DNA of 64,000 bases from the NCBI GenBank assembly GCA_032358255.1, contig JAULBX010028603.1:124001-188000 (forward strand). Reading direction: 5' to 3'. A model generated the notes under the pieces. It saw nothing but the letters and a program-made list of their open reading frames with translations, was not told the origin of the DNA and searched no databases. Within the stretch, counting starts at the first letter, position 1. The number at the start of each line of letters is the position of its first letter. This document shows positions 12,098-23,289 of the stretch, piece by piece. Origin of the DNA: Heterotrichella gracilis. Lineage: Eukaryota; Sar; Xanthophyceae; Tribonematales; Xanthonemataceae. The position numbers were made by a program, and so were the translations under genes.

Positions 12098-13528
12098 TCA
12101 CAGTGCCAGCATTGCATTTGCATTGCAGCAGGCATGTCCCCGGACCCCGTGTGTGTGTGTGCCCACCTTGGCCATGCGCTGAGCCTCCAGGAACATGTAG
12201 TTGGACAGGCCTCGCACAGCGCTGCAAGCAAAGGAGGAAATGAGGGTCAGCTGGATGCAGGGTGCTACAGCTGCATGATATTCAGCAGGGCCTATGGGAT
12301 GAGCAGCCACATGGGGGAACACGTGCGGCATGCCAGCTGTCCAATGGCAAAAGGTGTGGGGGCCATGGCAGGTAATTAATGCAGCCACATGGGCAGCCAG
12401 CAGGTGGTGCGATGCATTGCTGGCCAGCATCGTCCCAGGCAGGCTGTGGAGGGGTGGAGGGGCCCAGGCACGCACGCGTCTTTCTGCTCCTTGATCTGCA
12501 GGAGGCAGGGCAAGGGGTGAGATGGGGGTGCCTTGAATCATTTGCCTGCAGCGGCCATGCAATCTTCATCGCTCACACCGCCCAGGTGCCTCGCATCAAA
12601 TCATGGGCACACAGCATTGCCACCAGCCCTTGAGGTTGAGCATGTCTACCACAAAGGAACAAATGCACGACGTCAAGTATCTGGGCCCATGTGTCATGCC
12701 ATGATTGGTTGCTCTGAGCACAACCTGGATGCAGGCACCAATGCCTGCTGCACCAAACTGGGTGTGTGTGCAGCAGCCTCGCAGCAAGGGCCTCCTCACC
12801 TTCTCGGGGTCCTTCTCCCCCATGTGCTTTCGGAAGGAGCGCTGGATCTGCTCGCGGAGCACCACGCGCTTGCCCTACAGAATCAGGTGCAGGGTTCTGC
12901 TAGGGTTTGTGTACACCTTGGCTGGGTGCGCCATGGAGAAAACAGCAACTAGCAGCTGGGGTGGGCTCACAAGCTGTTATGAAATGGGGTGCTCATTGAG
13001 CCCACGTACTCAATGGCGTCTACCGGAACACGCACGCATATATTGGGCAGCCCCAGCAGGGCTCTTCTAAATTTTGGCGGCCTATGTGGTGCACACCGCT
13101 AACGGGGGGCAAGTGTGGCAGGCTGGTGGTGACATGAGCCCATCAATGCGTACCTGGCCAGTGCTTGCAACATAGTCTGCCAGCCGCAGGCAGTCTCGGT
13201 AAAGCTGCGAAATCAGGATTGTTGTTGGGGACCAGCGAGGGTGGACAATGGTGGGTGAGCGTTGAGGACTCGATAGTCACAAAATTTTAATAAATGTTTG
13301 TCCACAGTGGCCAGGCACTGAACACAAATATGCTGTGTTAGTGTCTATCCCCTGCTTAGGGGCTAGTCAGCTACTTAAAGCCGTGTGTGGCGGTTGCATG
13401 CTAACTTCACTAATACTACAATGCATGCTAATCTGATATATATGCATGCACCTCCCAGCAGGTATACAATTGCATCTGTCGTGCATGCCCAGGCGCACCT
13501 TGATTACCGTGAACTCTTGGGCTGCCAT
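12098..13528 (-). CDS. LYR-motif (Complex1_LYR-like) protein built from microexons
   Basis: Exons 13528-13499 (30 nt), 13204-13154 (51 nt), 12874-12800 (75 nt), 12495-12476 (20 nt) and 12221-12098 join in phase to about 99 aa. The protein begins MAAQEFTVIK, then LYRDCLRLADYVAS, the LYR motif followed by the usual helix. Next come GKRVVLREQIQRSFRKH with the conserved Arg/Phe face, then EQKDAAVRGLSNYMFLEAQR. LYR proteins are small three-helix mitochondrial adaptors that bind acyl-ACP and assist Fe-S or respiratory-complex assembly; which client this one serves is not visible. The 3' end is uncertain. The model reads through Lys at 12167 to a stop at 12098, but a GTGGGC donor there could instead lead to another exon. 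The start ATG sits in a 30-nt exon and is supported by exact phase. Confidence 0.75.
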
Positions 13529-14860
13529 CTTGGTCTAGGGTACGGTATTGGTGTCCCGCTGCGTAACCCGTTCAGTGCAAGCCAGCACCTCGCACTTATC
13601 TCATATAAACGGCACTGTCTATGAACACAGTTGGCTAAAAGCACCTTGCACGCGACAAAGATGCCGTTTGATGGACTAACAAAGTCACTATACACTGGTG
13701 TGCAGGTACTTGCCTTATCCCAATAGCTATGCTGTCGTGATGCGTACAACAGTGGTGGCAAACAGGTTTCTCACTGAAAGGACCAACAGGTGTAGTCTTC
13801 AACCTTTGAATAACGAACTGGGTCTTCAACTTAAATAGTGAGAAAAAGGCCAAAGGCACTATACGTAGGTACAATGCAAGCAATCATTGCAAAGTTTCTC
13901 ATCTGCTAAACCCTAGACAGCAGAAAACCCTACCGGCCTGACTCACCTGCCACACGGTGTCATGACGGGTTCGACGATGGCAATCAGGGGCGTTAAACGT
14001 CTACCGGGGTTGTCAAGTGCGCTGGGTACGTGTGCCGAGTTCCTATGTGGACCTAGCAGATCAGACGTTACTCTTGCTGCCAACTGGGTCTATACACCGC
14101 GTCCAGTACCTAAAACCGAGGAGTCTACTTTTTGCGCGATGTTGTCCACCTCGCGGGCAACGGTGGACTGCCACCTCTCGTCGCCTGCCAAGCTTTTGCC
14201 ATCAGCACAGCTTTCACGGGGGCCACTTACCCGCCAGGTACAGACTGGCCACCCCCTCATGGGAATGCATGCACAACGCATGCACCCTGTATTGCCGTGT
14301 TTGCCACCCTCCACCAAACCCCTGGAGCCAGTTGTGTGCAACCCTGAACTTTGATGACTCAATCCTTGTTGTGTTCGTTCCTGGTGCTACTTGTCCGGCA
14401 ATGGACCTTACGCATGCCGACTCGATGTTTGTCCTCCCGACTATACACACGTTTGAACGTGGTGGTTGCCCTAGTTGCAAAGTTGTTTGGGACGTAGTAA
14501 TGTATCTAGTTGCACACCATGGTTGTACTGCACACACTGCACAAGGTCAATCTCTTGTGCATATGCATGCAACCTGCCCACCCATACCCCTACTGCCAGC
14601 CAGTGCCCTATGGCAACAACAAGCAGTTTGGTTGCTTAAAACCCACCGTCACCTCGTCTGCACCTTACCTGTTGACGAGATCAGAGACAGAGGTCCCACA
14701 TCAGGCCTGATATTCAGCACAGCTGACAGCACACAGAGTGGTTGGACCGAGTGCCAAGCGGCAACTGCACACTTTGGCTATTGCACAGCGACCCATCTTC
14801 CTTCTGGCACCACTTGTCCAACCACCCGTCTTTCCTTACTTGCGGCCCCTGGGTTGACAG
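13529..14860. other. No gene resolved; may hold 5' exons of the next gene
   Basis: A 345-codon open frame runs on the plus strand from 14017 to 15054 but has the look of random GC-rich sequence, and it is crossed by better splice-linked exons at its 3' end. First exons of the gene at 14861-17531 probably lie here; I could not identify them. Confidence 0.4.
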
Positions 14861-17531
14861 CGCCCCTGTACATGTGTCTGCCAGGTGCCCGCCCCCCCTT
14901 CCGCCCATGCACACAGGCGCAAGGCAACAAAGTGAGTGCACTGCCTTTGCTATGTGCACCCCTCAAAAGCCTTGCCCGTTGTTTTGATGTGTGCTCACTG
15001 TGCTGTCTGTGCCCCTCCCCTACACAGGCTCCACGCGACAGGCACGGCCCATGACTACCCTTCCGCTGGCCCCAAGATCAGCCCTCCCGCACCCGTGTTC
15101 CTGTCTGACGTACGTTGCCCTGTGCACCCAGCACTTGCTCGCAGCGTGTGAACGAGTGGTGTCAGCAAGGGCATGCACTGGCATAGTGCCCTGCAGGGAT
15201 TGCTTGTGCCGCATTCATGTCTCCCTCTCAGGAGTTGGATGTAGTGCAAGGTAAGGTACATGCAGCACCTGCGCCGCGTGCCAAGCTTCACTTCTCTCTC
15301 CCAAGCAGGCGTCATCCATCCTTATGGCCCATGCCTCAGTCACCCCCGTGGCCACTAAGGGGCCAACGCAGCCCTCCCCTACTGCTCTTGCAGTGGAGGG
15401 GCACGCAGACGCACAATCACACACCGGCAATGCAGACATGGCGCGGTTTCCTCGCCATGGAGTTGTGGCCGGAGGGTACGTGGACAGTCCAGCTGGAGCC
15501 ACGTGGGAGGGTCAGGTGCGTGCAAGCTTGTGCAGGCAGTTACGGCATGCGCACGTGACATGGCATGACGTGGGCTCCTGGTGTGCTGCCAACAACATGC
15601 AGGTGCAATGCCATTCTGGTGGGCATGTAGTGCATGTGACAGGTCGTCCACGTGGTAGAATGGCATGGGTGTGTACATGTGTGAGTATATGGCAGGGTGG
15701 TGCGTCAGGGGAGGAGGCCTTGCCTTAGGGAGACGTGGACTAGTGTTGTGTGGCTGTGCAGGGGGCGGAGGCAATTGTGGGTGGGCAGCGGGGTGCCGTG
15801 CCCGCTGCCTCAACTGCCGCTGTGCCTGCCCTGGCGCCCCATTCAGGAAGGGCGCACACCAAGGCCTCCGATGCGGCCGCCCGGCGGGTGCCACGTGGCG
15901 TACATGTATCTGCCTCACATGTGACACCCGTCCAGTCAGGCGAGGCCGCTGCTTCATCCAGTGGCCATGATGCGCAGCCAAGCGTGAGGGGGGAGCAGGT
16001 CCTGACGCAGGCTGGTGCTGGTCCAGGGGAGCAAGCACACGGATTGAGGAGGGGAGCTGCTCAAGCACAGGCGCACTTGCAGGTGGATAAGCCGCTCCAT
16101 CCTTCGCTCCTAGTGGGCTGTTCCGAGGCTTACGTAACTTGTTATTATTTGGATCAGGCTTCCGCATGGTTGGATTTCCAATGCTGACATCCTCCCTGCT
16201 GCCTGCAGGAGTTTGTGTGGCGGGTGCATTTTATGGCACTTGCTGCTAGGAGCGCGGTCCCTGGGGGTGCTGTGAACATGGTGGTGGGGCAGCTGCAAGG
16301 TGGGGAGGGGGAGTTTGGGGCTGTGGTGCCCTTTGATAGGGTGTGCACTAGGGTGTGGTCATGCGGCAGACCATAGCGCACAAAGTATCAATTGACAGCG
16401 GACTTACCTTGCCGACTTGTGGATTGTGCGGTACTGCTTTGGGTCATGTCGCCGCTAGCAGCTGCTCCCATCACCTTGATGGATGTGTTGCATGATACAC
16501 TACCCGATCCTGCCAGGGTGAAAAGCACGCATGTTTGATGTGTTGAAGCGCGTGGGAAACAATAGCAGTCACTGTGTATTGCCCTGATGTGCAGGTGCCG
16601 CCCATGCGGTAGCGCCCACGCGAGGCCTCCAGGCGGGATGGGCAGGCGTGGGTGCCCTCATGCTGTGCGTCATTGGGGTCAAGGTCGGCACAATGCTCAA
16701 GGTGGGGCAACCACACCCATGTACCGCACGCATTCCTTGCATCCTATCTGCTTCCCTCTGTGTGGCATCGTTAATATGGCACCCCATGCACATGGTAACC
16801 AAGGTGCAGCCTGTGCATATGGCAATCAAAGTACCGGGCAGTCAAGGCTTCACACATGCGCAACCACCTACTCCAGCATGCACACGCATTCCCGTCACAT
16901 GCCCCCCTGCCCCCCCCACCGCCGCAGTTGCGCCGCCTTGGCCATGTGCGTGAGGCCCAGCGCCGCCGTGCTGCCTCTGCAGCCGCCCTGTCGCTGCAGC
17001 GCCACCGCATGAGGCGCATGCTGGACCCACTGGAGCTGGGGGAGGAAGAGGAGGGAGGTGGGTGTCGGCGGAGGGGTGCTGCACAGCGTGTTGGCATGGC
17101 TGCAGAAATGGGCTGGTCTGATAGGACATTGGTAGCACGAATGTGCAAAGGGGGCGAAGTGGGCTGGAAACCCTCTTGCAGCGTGCGCCTCCACCTGCAT
17201 CATCCTCGCCATGATGCCATGGGCTCACCACAGCCCCATGAAGCTGCATGTTGGATGAATGCTGACGTGTGCCCGCATGTCTGTGGCAGGTGCTGTGCCC
17301 CCGCCACCCGGTGAGGCAACCTGGGCGCACAGCAGCCTGGAGGAGGACGGTGGGGATGGCGATGCAGCGTGCGGGGATTTCCTGTCTGACCCCAGCACCT
17401 GGGATGCCGCCACTGTGCGGCTGTGGGGCAGCTTCGTGGCCCAGTCCAAGGCCAACCGCAGCAAGCTGTGGGACATCAAACAAGAAGTGGATGCACCCAT
17501 GCAGAAGATCGAGGTGGACTGGGATGCCTAG
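14861..17531 (+). CDS. Unidentified multi-exon protein, 5' end unresolved
   Basis: Exons with matching phases are 15028-15109, 15232-15250, 15394-15515, 15762-16082, 16209-16299, 16595-16701, 16928-17057 and 17290-17531 (stop TAG). Two microexons, 14861-14884 and 14917-14931, also fit in phase but are weaker. The chain encodes about 383 aa. Landmarks are PPAPVFLSDELDVVQVEGHA, a long Ala/Gly/Ser-rich low-complexity segment (15762-16082), EFVWRVHFMALAARSAVPGG, and a hydrophobic segment GVGALMLCVIGVKVG that may be a membrane helix. A strongly basic stretch follows (LRRLGHVREAQRRRAASAAA), then an acidic run, and a C-terminus with DPSTWDAATVRLWGSFVAQS and IKQEVDAPMQKIEVDWDA. I do not recognise a family. 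A TGTAA, a known chlorophyte polyadenylation signal, lies 80 nt past the stop. The last three exons are the most secure. Confidence 0.55.
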
Positions 17532-17562
17532 GCGTTGTGTGGGGCTGTCACGCCATGCCTAG

Positions 17563-17598
17563 GGCATAGGCACAGGCACAGGCACAGGCAGAGGCACA
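17563..17598 (+). repeat. GGCACA hexanucleotide microsatellite, six units
   Basis: Six consecutive 6-bp units (GGCATA, three GGCACA, GGCAGA, GGCACA) lie just downstream of the stop at 17531, in the presumed 3' UTR. Confidence 0.85.
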
Positions 17599-17610
17599 GG
17601 CTGTCAGGCG

Positions 17611-17615
17611 TGTAA
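17611..17615 (+). terminator. TGTAA polyadenylation-signal candidate
   Basis: TGTAA is the usual poly(A) signal in chlorophyte algae. This copy is 80 nt after the stop of the gene ending at 17531. It is assigned by position and motif only; most other genes here lack a nearby TGTAA. Confidence 0.4.
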
Positions 17616-18640
17616 ACCATGCATGGATTGGACGCTTTCACGCCTGGGCACGCACAATTGGCTCCCAATGGCTTGCAACTGGCGGGCTTATGTGCCGTAA
17701 ACCTTCAGCTGTGATATTAAAAAGCCTGTGATTTCCTTGCCAAAATTGTCTGTCATTTCCTTTTCTAGGAAAGAATTAAATTGAATTTTAAGTGTAAAAG
17801 AAAAGAAATCCATTTTCTAAAGGACTCGTGGACCTGCAGCACGTGTGCGTTCAGGTGGCCTCGCTTTGTGTTTAAACACTGCGTGCTGCTACTGTTGAGG
17901 AAGTTCAAAGGCTTGCACCAAACCCAGCAAACCCAAAAACACTCGCTGCACAAAACGTATCTATCTGTCGGTGTTTTGGATCGCAACTTCGCTCGGCTAC
18001 AGACCACCAGACAAGGTGACGCAAGAGGCTGCAACTCACACCAAATCCTATGATCGGCATGGTCTGCGGTGGCTTTGATCAAACACCTCACTTTTTCATA
18101 TGCTTTAGACGTGATTGTTTCAATAGTTCGTGGGTATGCGTACTTGGGCTGGTAGGTTCCAGCCATGTTCATCTAGCACACGAGGGGCACACGGCAGTAT
18201 AGCTCGCGTTATTGCTATTGCAGTTGCTTGTGCTGAGCATTCTGGACTTCTTTTGGCCTGATATATCCTGTACCCCTAGCCGTGTCACCCACCTTCGATC
18301 CTGAACGGGCTCTTGATCCTACTCGGCGGCCAGTGTTCCTAGTTGCCAACCACACTGCCAGTCCAGCTCAGAACGTACTGACCAACCTGCTTGACCTTTG
18401 AGGCTACACACAATGTAATAGAGCATCTGATCTGGGTTCAGCAACCCATGACTCACTGCAAGGCACAGCAGATTGAGCACCTGTGCCACAACCTTCCAGC
18501 ATTACAAGCCCTTGGCCAGTGTCCGCTTAGTTGTAGCCTTGCTTCACCCCATATTATGTGGGACTTTTTATCTAAAACCTTCCCGGTCTTGGCTGCGTGC
18601 TCTGCCACTGACTGACTGCGACCATGTGTGTGTGTATCAG
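17616..18640. other. No gene recognised
   Basis: Intergenic DNA between two plus-strand genes. Minus-strand frames at 17765-18172 have no motif. The 3' end (GTGTATCAG directly before the ATG at 18641) resembles a splice acceptor, so a 5' UTR intron may end here. Confidence 0.45.
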
Positions 18641-19674
18641 ATGGCTGACAGCAAAGATGCCCCCGACCCTGCCCCCGCCCCAGTCCCAACCCCCAGCCCC
18701 CCAGAGGAGGAAGCCCCACCACCAAAGGCACTCACGGACACCCAAATATATCTATACAACGTGTTGATAGCCGTGTCCATCATCTGCATGATAGTGGGAG
18801 GATTTGGACTGGCGGTGCTGTCAGGTGGGTGAGAGCAGTGCGCCTGGTCTGCGGTGACTTGTACCTTGGCGGCGCCATGCGCCACTAGTCCCATGTCAAC
18901 ACTCTGCCAGTTCGGTCTCGAAGGGGTCACTGTGGTACACTCCAGTCTCGGTTGCCAAAGCGAGCTTTCCCCATCAGTGAGTTTTATCCTTGTGTGTGTC
19001 CTCAGATGACAAGAAGACCCGCTGGATCACCAACACGGATTTTGGGCGCCTGTACCTGTTCATCACCAAGAAGTTCCATGCCTTGACTGGCATGCTGGTC
19101 AACGGCGGGCTGATGGGTATGTGGCGGGGAAGGCAGGCCTGCATGCATTGCGGGCTGTGTATCCCCAGCCATCACGTCATGCAGTGCGCAAAACCCTCCA
19201 TGCCATGTCCCCTTGCCCATGTGCCTGACACCTGCCCTGTGCCTTGCAGCGTTCATTGTCGCCTGCAAGAGGCTGCAGGAGCACTTCCACGCAAGGAAGG
19301 TATGTGCAGGCACTACCACTGCCGCTGCCGTAGCGACAGCAGGTGGCAGATCATGTGGGCAAATCAGATGCCACCTCGTTTACAATACCAGATGCTGCAA
19401 CTAGCATCGCATGTGTTATTGCGGTGCACACATGCACCTACAATATGTGGCACTGTGAGATGTTAAGATCGATTCAAGCTAGCCTTGTATGGAAACCCCT
19501 CTGTAGCATGCTGGTGCCTACCCCATTTTTGCGTGAAATGCTTGCAAAGGAAACAGGGTGCACTCCCTTCTCTGCTGCCCAAACCTTACGTGGTGTGTGT
19601 GCGCGCAGCTTGAGAAGGAGGCAGCTGCAGACGCACTGGCCAAGGCACCAAAGGAGGCCAAGAAGGACAAGTAG
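18641..19674 (+). CDS. Small two-helix membrane protein of unknown function
   Basis: Four exons (18641-18824, 19006-19116, 19250-19299, 19609-19674) give 136 aa, and all phases match. The N-terminus is acidic and Pro-rich (PAPAPVPTPSPPEEEAPPPK, residues 10-29). Helix 1 is YNVLIAVSIICMIVGGFGLA (about residues 38-57). A polar segment DDKKTRWITNTDFGRLYLF comes next, then a second hydrophobic segment around HALTGMLVNGGLMAFIVACK (about 82-101). The tail is basic and Ala-rich (LEKEAAADALAKAPKEAKKD). The size and two helices suit an organelle-membrane or ER accessory protein. I cannot name a family. The start is the first ATG and also the first base after an acceptor-like CAG. Confidence 0.7.
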
Positions 19675-20337
19675 AGGGTGAGATCTCTACCCGTTTGAAG
19701 CTTAGCTGGGATTCCGAGCGGCGCTGCTGTGTTGACATGACATGGGCATGGCTACTTATGTGTACCAGCCCATTACATTGCGTGTGGTGGGACCTGCTGA
19801 TTTCGAGTCCAGCGGGTGCCATGACGATCCCATTGCTATCGTGCCATTGTCAAAGCGGATGGGCTTCATATCATGAGGCAACTTCATCCCGTATATCCAC
19901 GCCAGGTTGCTGGAGATGAAAGAAGAACAAGATTTTTCCATGCTGCTCAGCACCTGTGCAGCGCATTGTGCTCAATCCGATGATCAGTCTGCCAATTTGG
20001 AACTGTCAGTGACTTCGGTGAATGAATTTTTGTCACTGACACGGAGTCTGTTCAGGATCTGTAAATTTTCCTTCTGCCAAATTTGCGGGGGCCGGCCCAC
20101 TCAGTCTGTCAGTGAAAGATCACCGCAAGTGCAGGTGGGCCCCAGTGCGGGCGGGGGGAGCAGCATTGGGCGGTGTTGACCACAGGCTCTGGCAAAGTCT
20201 GAGTCATAGTATGCAAGATAATATCTGAGGCATATTATGCAGCATGCTGTCAATAACGCCTAGTTTCACCATGAACGATAAAATGTATACATTGTGCTGT
20301 GTTTCAGGGCTGCGCAGTGGCATACAGACATCCGTAC
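19675..20337. other. No gene recognised; convergent 3' flanks
   Basis: The plus-strand gene ending at 19674 and the minus-strand DUF1350 gene ending at 20338 converge here. A TGTAA at about 20058 on the plus strand is rather distant. No other structure was seen. Confidence 0.5.
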
Positions 20338-23289
20338 TCAGGGCACCCTGCATGCCGCCAACAGCCATTCCACCGTCCTGTGCGCCATGGTGCGCGTGTC
20401 CCGCTGCACCACCGCCTTGGCAGCCAGTGCAAGCGCATCCAGGGGGGTGAACACAGGGCCCACCCGCCACGCAATGTCTCCACCGCAGGGGGTCACGTGG
20501 CTGCCTGCAAGCAGCGCCTCCTGCACCGCCCCACCTATGCACGCAGCGGGAGCAGGGCTCATGTTGCCATGCGCTGCAACATTATCATGGCAAATACGTA
20601 CATACATTGTTGAAGGCTGTTTGTGAAGGCTTATTCCTCCGCGCACACTCAATCATTGGATAAGCACCAAACCATGCAGAGAACAATTGTTCCCATGGGG
20701 TAACAGCAAAGCATATGCGCGCATGGCCCTGGGCAAGTGCACACTCAGGCAGCAGGCAGCCTGTGTCCATTATTCCTCACTCACCTGTACGCCCCCCCTC
20801 CCTCAGCACCTGCGCCGCCAGCTGCGACTCGTCAATGGTGTCGTCAGCAAAGCGCAGCAGCAGCGTGGAGGGCACGGCATAGCGCTGGCGCAATATCGCA
20901 CGCACCTGCTCCGGCGGGGGACTGAACTCTGCGACGCCACCCTCCACCTGCATGCGCACAGGGGATCACACCCACTTGGGAAGCTGCACATCCCAAGCAT
21001 TCCAGGGGTGCATGCCCAGTGACAGGGCCTGATGGCAAGCAAGCCGCACATGCATACATCCGCACATACTTACTGCAACACACGGCAGTGCTACTGTGGA
21101 GCAAATGTGCGATCCGGCAGGGGGCAGAATCTTCCTGGCAAGAGCATCCACTGGCTTTGCACACACACTGCCCATATGATTTGATGTGGAAAGCACATGA
21201 CACAGCATGCGTGCGTGCGTGCCCGTTGTACCCCCCTCGCCGCAATCCACTCTCACCTCGCCCAGCACCGCATCTATCTGTTCAAGTGCCGGCTGCAGCG
21301 CCAGGGCGGTGCGCAGCAGCAGGCCAGGATCAAGGCCAGGGGTCACAGACGCTGTGAAGGCACCGGCAGCTGCCAGCGCCTGCTGTGCCGCTCGCCAGGG
21401 GTCACCAGGGGCAGCGGCAGCCGCCTGGCGCAGGGCCACTGCGGCTGGTCGCAGCGCATCGGCGGGGACGGGCACAGCCTCACCCACCTGCCTGCAGGGA
21501 GGGGCAGGGCAATGGGTGGGTGGCTAGTGAGGGAAATGATGGCGCCAGCATGTCATTGTGACATTCTCACCACCCCACACAAGGAGCGGAGATGCAGCAG
21601 AGCAGCTCATGACAGTATCCCCTAAGCCAGGAGGGTGACCCATCCATTTGGCGTCCAGCCTGCAATGCACACTCAATGGCACTGCAGTCGTGGTAATCAT
21701 GGTGCGCAGCCTCACTTATTGTTGAACGAGATGACCACGTTTGCCTTATAGGGCGGTGTGCATGTGCTGCCTAAAAGCAGGTGCAGCAGCGCGCCGTTGC
21801 TGTGGCCCACACCGCACACAGGCAGGCTGGGGTCAGCCATCCAGCCGTACCCACCCGCACGCAGCGCATCAAGGGTAGCCAGGAAGGACTGCATCGGAGG
21901 AAGCACACATCTAAGCGTCAAGGGTGTGCAGGGGAGGCTGGCTATGTTGGTTGGTTGGTTGGTTCGGACCCATGTGGCCAATGGCCCGGGGTAGGTGGTC
22001 TTAAAACACTGTGCATGTCAACTTGCTGCCAACACTAAGCACTCAAGCATGCACTGGGTGCTGCATTTAATAGGCGCAAGGTGCTCAGGAAGGGCAGGGC
22101 CTCCCCCTGGTATGCCCAACTCATCCCCAGCCATGGCCAGAAGCCCTGCTGCGTGCCCACACTAGCATAAACCCCCTGGTCCTCGGCCCCACCTCATGCA
22201 CCGCGTATGCGCAGTCCTGGTGCTGGAAAGTGACTGCGTATGGTGTAGCCACCACCGTGAAGCCAGCGGCAGCCAGCTCGTTGATGAGCAGGGAGTACTG
22301 CAGCACGCAGGGGAGCGGAGGGGTGAGCCATGCACCCACAGAGATGGCAGCATGCCGGGGAGTTCACCACCTGCCGATTTTGCATGCAACATGAAAAGCA
22401 GAGATATACCACTATATTATACTGCTAGCTTATTTGTTCATTATCATTATTTCCATATATTATCAACAACTCTGCAAGGAGGATATATTGGATTATATAT
22501 AATTAGTAATAAAAAATGTGGGTGTGGGTTGTTCAATGTGACCGGTGTTCTCTGATTTTTCAAGCAAGTGGCAGATGACAAGGGCAGTCCAAAACATGCA
22601 AGCTAGGCAAACCGCATTGCCACCCACCGCCAGCTGCGGAACTGCTCCTGCGAACGCTCCCCCCAGGAAATGCACCACTCCCACTGGCCGCCCCTTGGGG
22701 GGCTGCACCCACACACCGTTCACCTGCATGTGGGTGGCAGGTGGACGGGGGGTGCACTGGCACACGCACATGGCACACACGTGCTGGTGGAGGAGATATG
22801 GGACCTCGTGCATGGTAGGGTGGTTGCACGTTAGGATGAGCTCAGGCACGGATACCAGTGGGTTACAGCCAGATTGCTGATATAGCACTGAGACTGCAAG
22901 AAAGCACGCACCATATAACCCCCATCCGCGCTGACAATGCCTTGGCCCCTTAACGGTGGTGGGGAGGGTGGGGTGGGTGGGAGGGGTGCACGGCTTGCGG
23001 CTGCTGCCACCACTGCACGGCGTGAGGTGGCTGTGGCAGGTGGCAGGCAGCACCTCCTACCACTGCGCTGTGACTGCGGACCCAACGGCTGGGGATTGCA
23101 TACTCTTTGTAGGGACAGGGCCCTGGGTCGAGGGGAAAAATACAGGTCAGGCCATTTTGTTGGACATGCGCGGGACACTGACGTAGCTTGATAACTTAAA
23201 CAACTGCACGGGTGGCCATGAAGTCTTATACCATCAGCAGAGGACGATCTCGACAACACAGTGTGCATGTTGCTTGTGCCTTGTGCCAC
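20338..23289 (-). CDS. DUF1350-family alpha/beta hydrolase, probable plastid protein
   Basis: Seven exons (23289-22912, 22723-22628, about 22297-22193, 21888-21716, 21491-21257, 20947-20785, 20534-20338) join in phase to 448 aa. DUF1350 proteins of plants and cyanobacteria are lipase-like alpha/beta hydrolases of unknown substrate. Family landmarks are VGVVHFLGGAFAGAVPQLA, then YSLLINELAAAGFTVVATPY, the nucleophile elbow in LPVCGVGHSNGALLHLLLGS (GHSNG; Ser is the likely nucleophile), and NVVISFNNK. The C-terminal end carries FADDTIDES and EALLAGSHVTPCG. The last His lies in the GSHVTPCG segment typical of the family and is a good catalytic-His candidate. Exon 1 encodes an Arg/Ser/Ala-rich leader resembling a transit peptide. 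Its start is uncertain: Met at 23289 or 23268 both fit, and an upstream exon is possible. Confidence 0.85.
22390..22530. other. AT-rich insert inside a DUF1350 intron
   Basis: The intron between the exons ending at 22628 and starting near 22297 contains an abrupt AT-rich block (TATATTATACTGCTAGC, TATTATCATTATTTCC, ATTATATATAATTAGTAA), unlike the GC-rich DNA on both sides. No coding or terminal repeats are evident. Confidence 0.5.

Noticed and set aside
14017-15054. 345-codon plus-strand frame
   Set aside because: Composition and lack of motif suggest chance; better phased exons cross its end in another frame.
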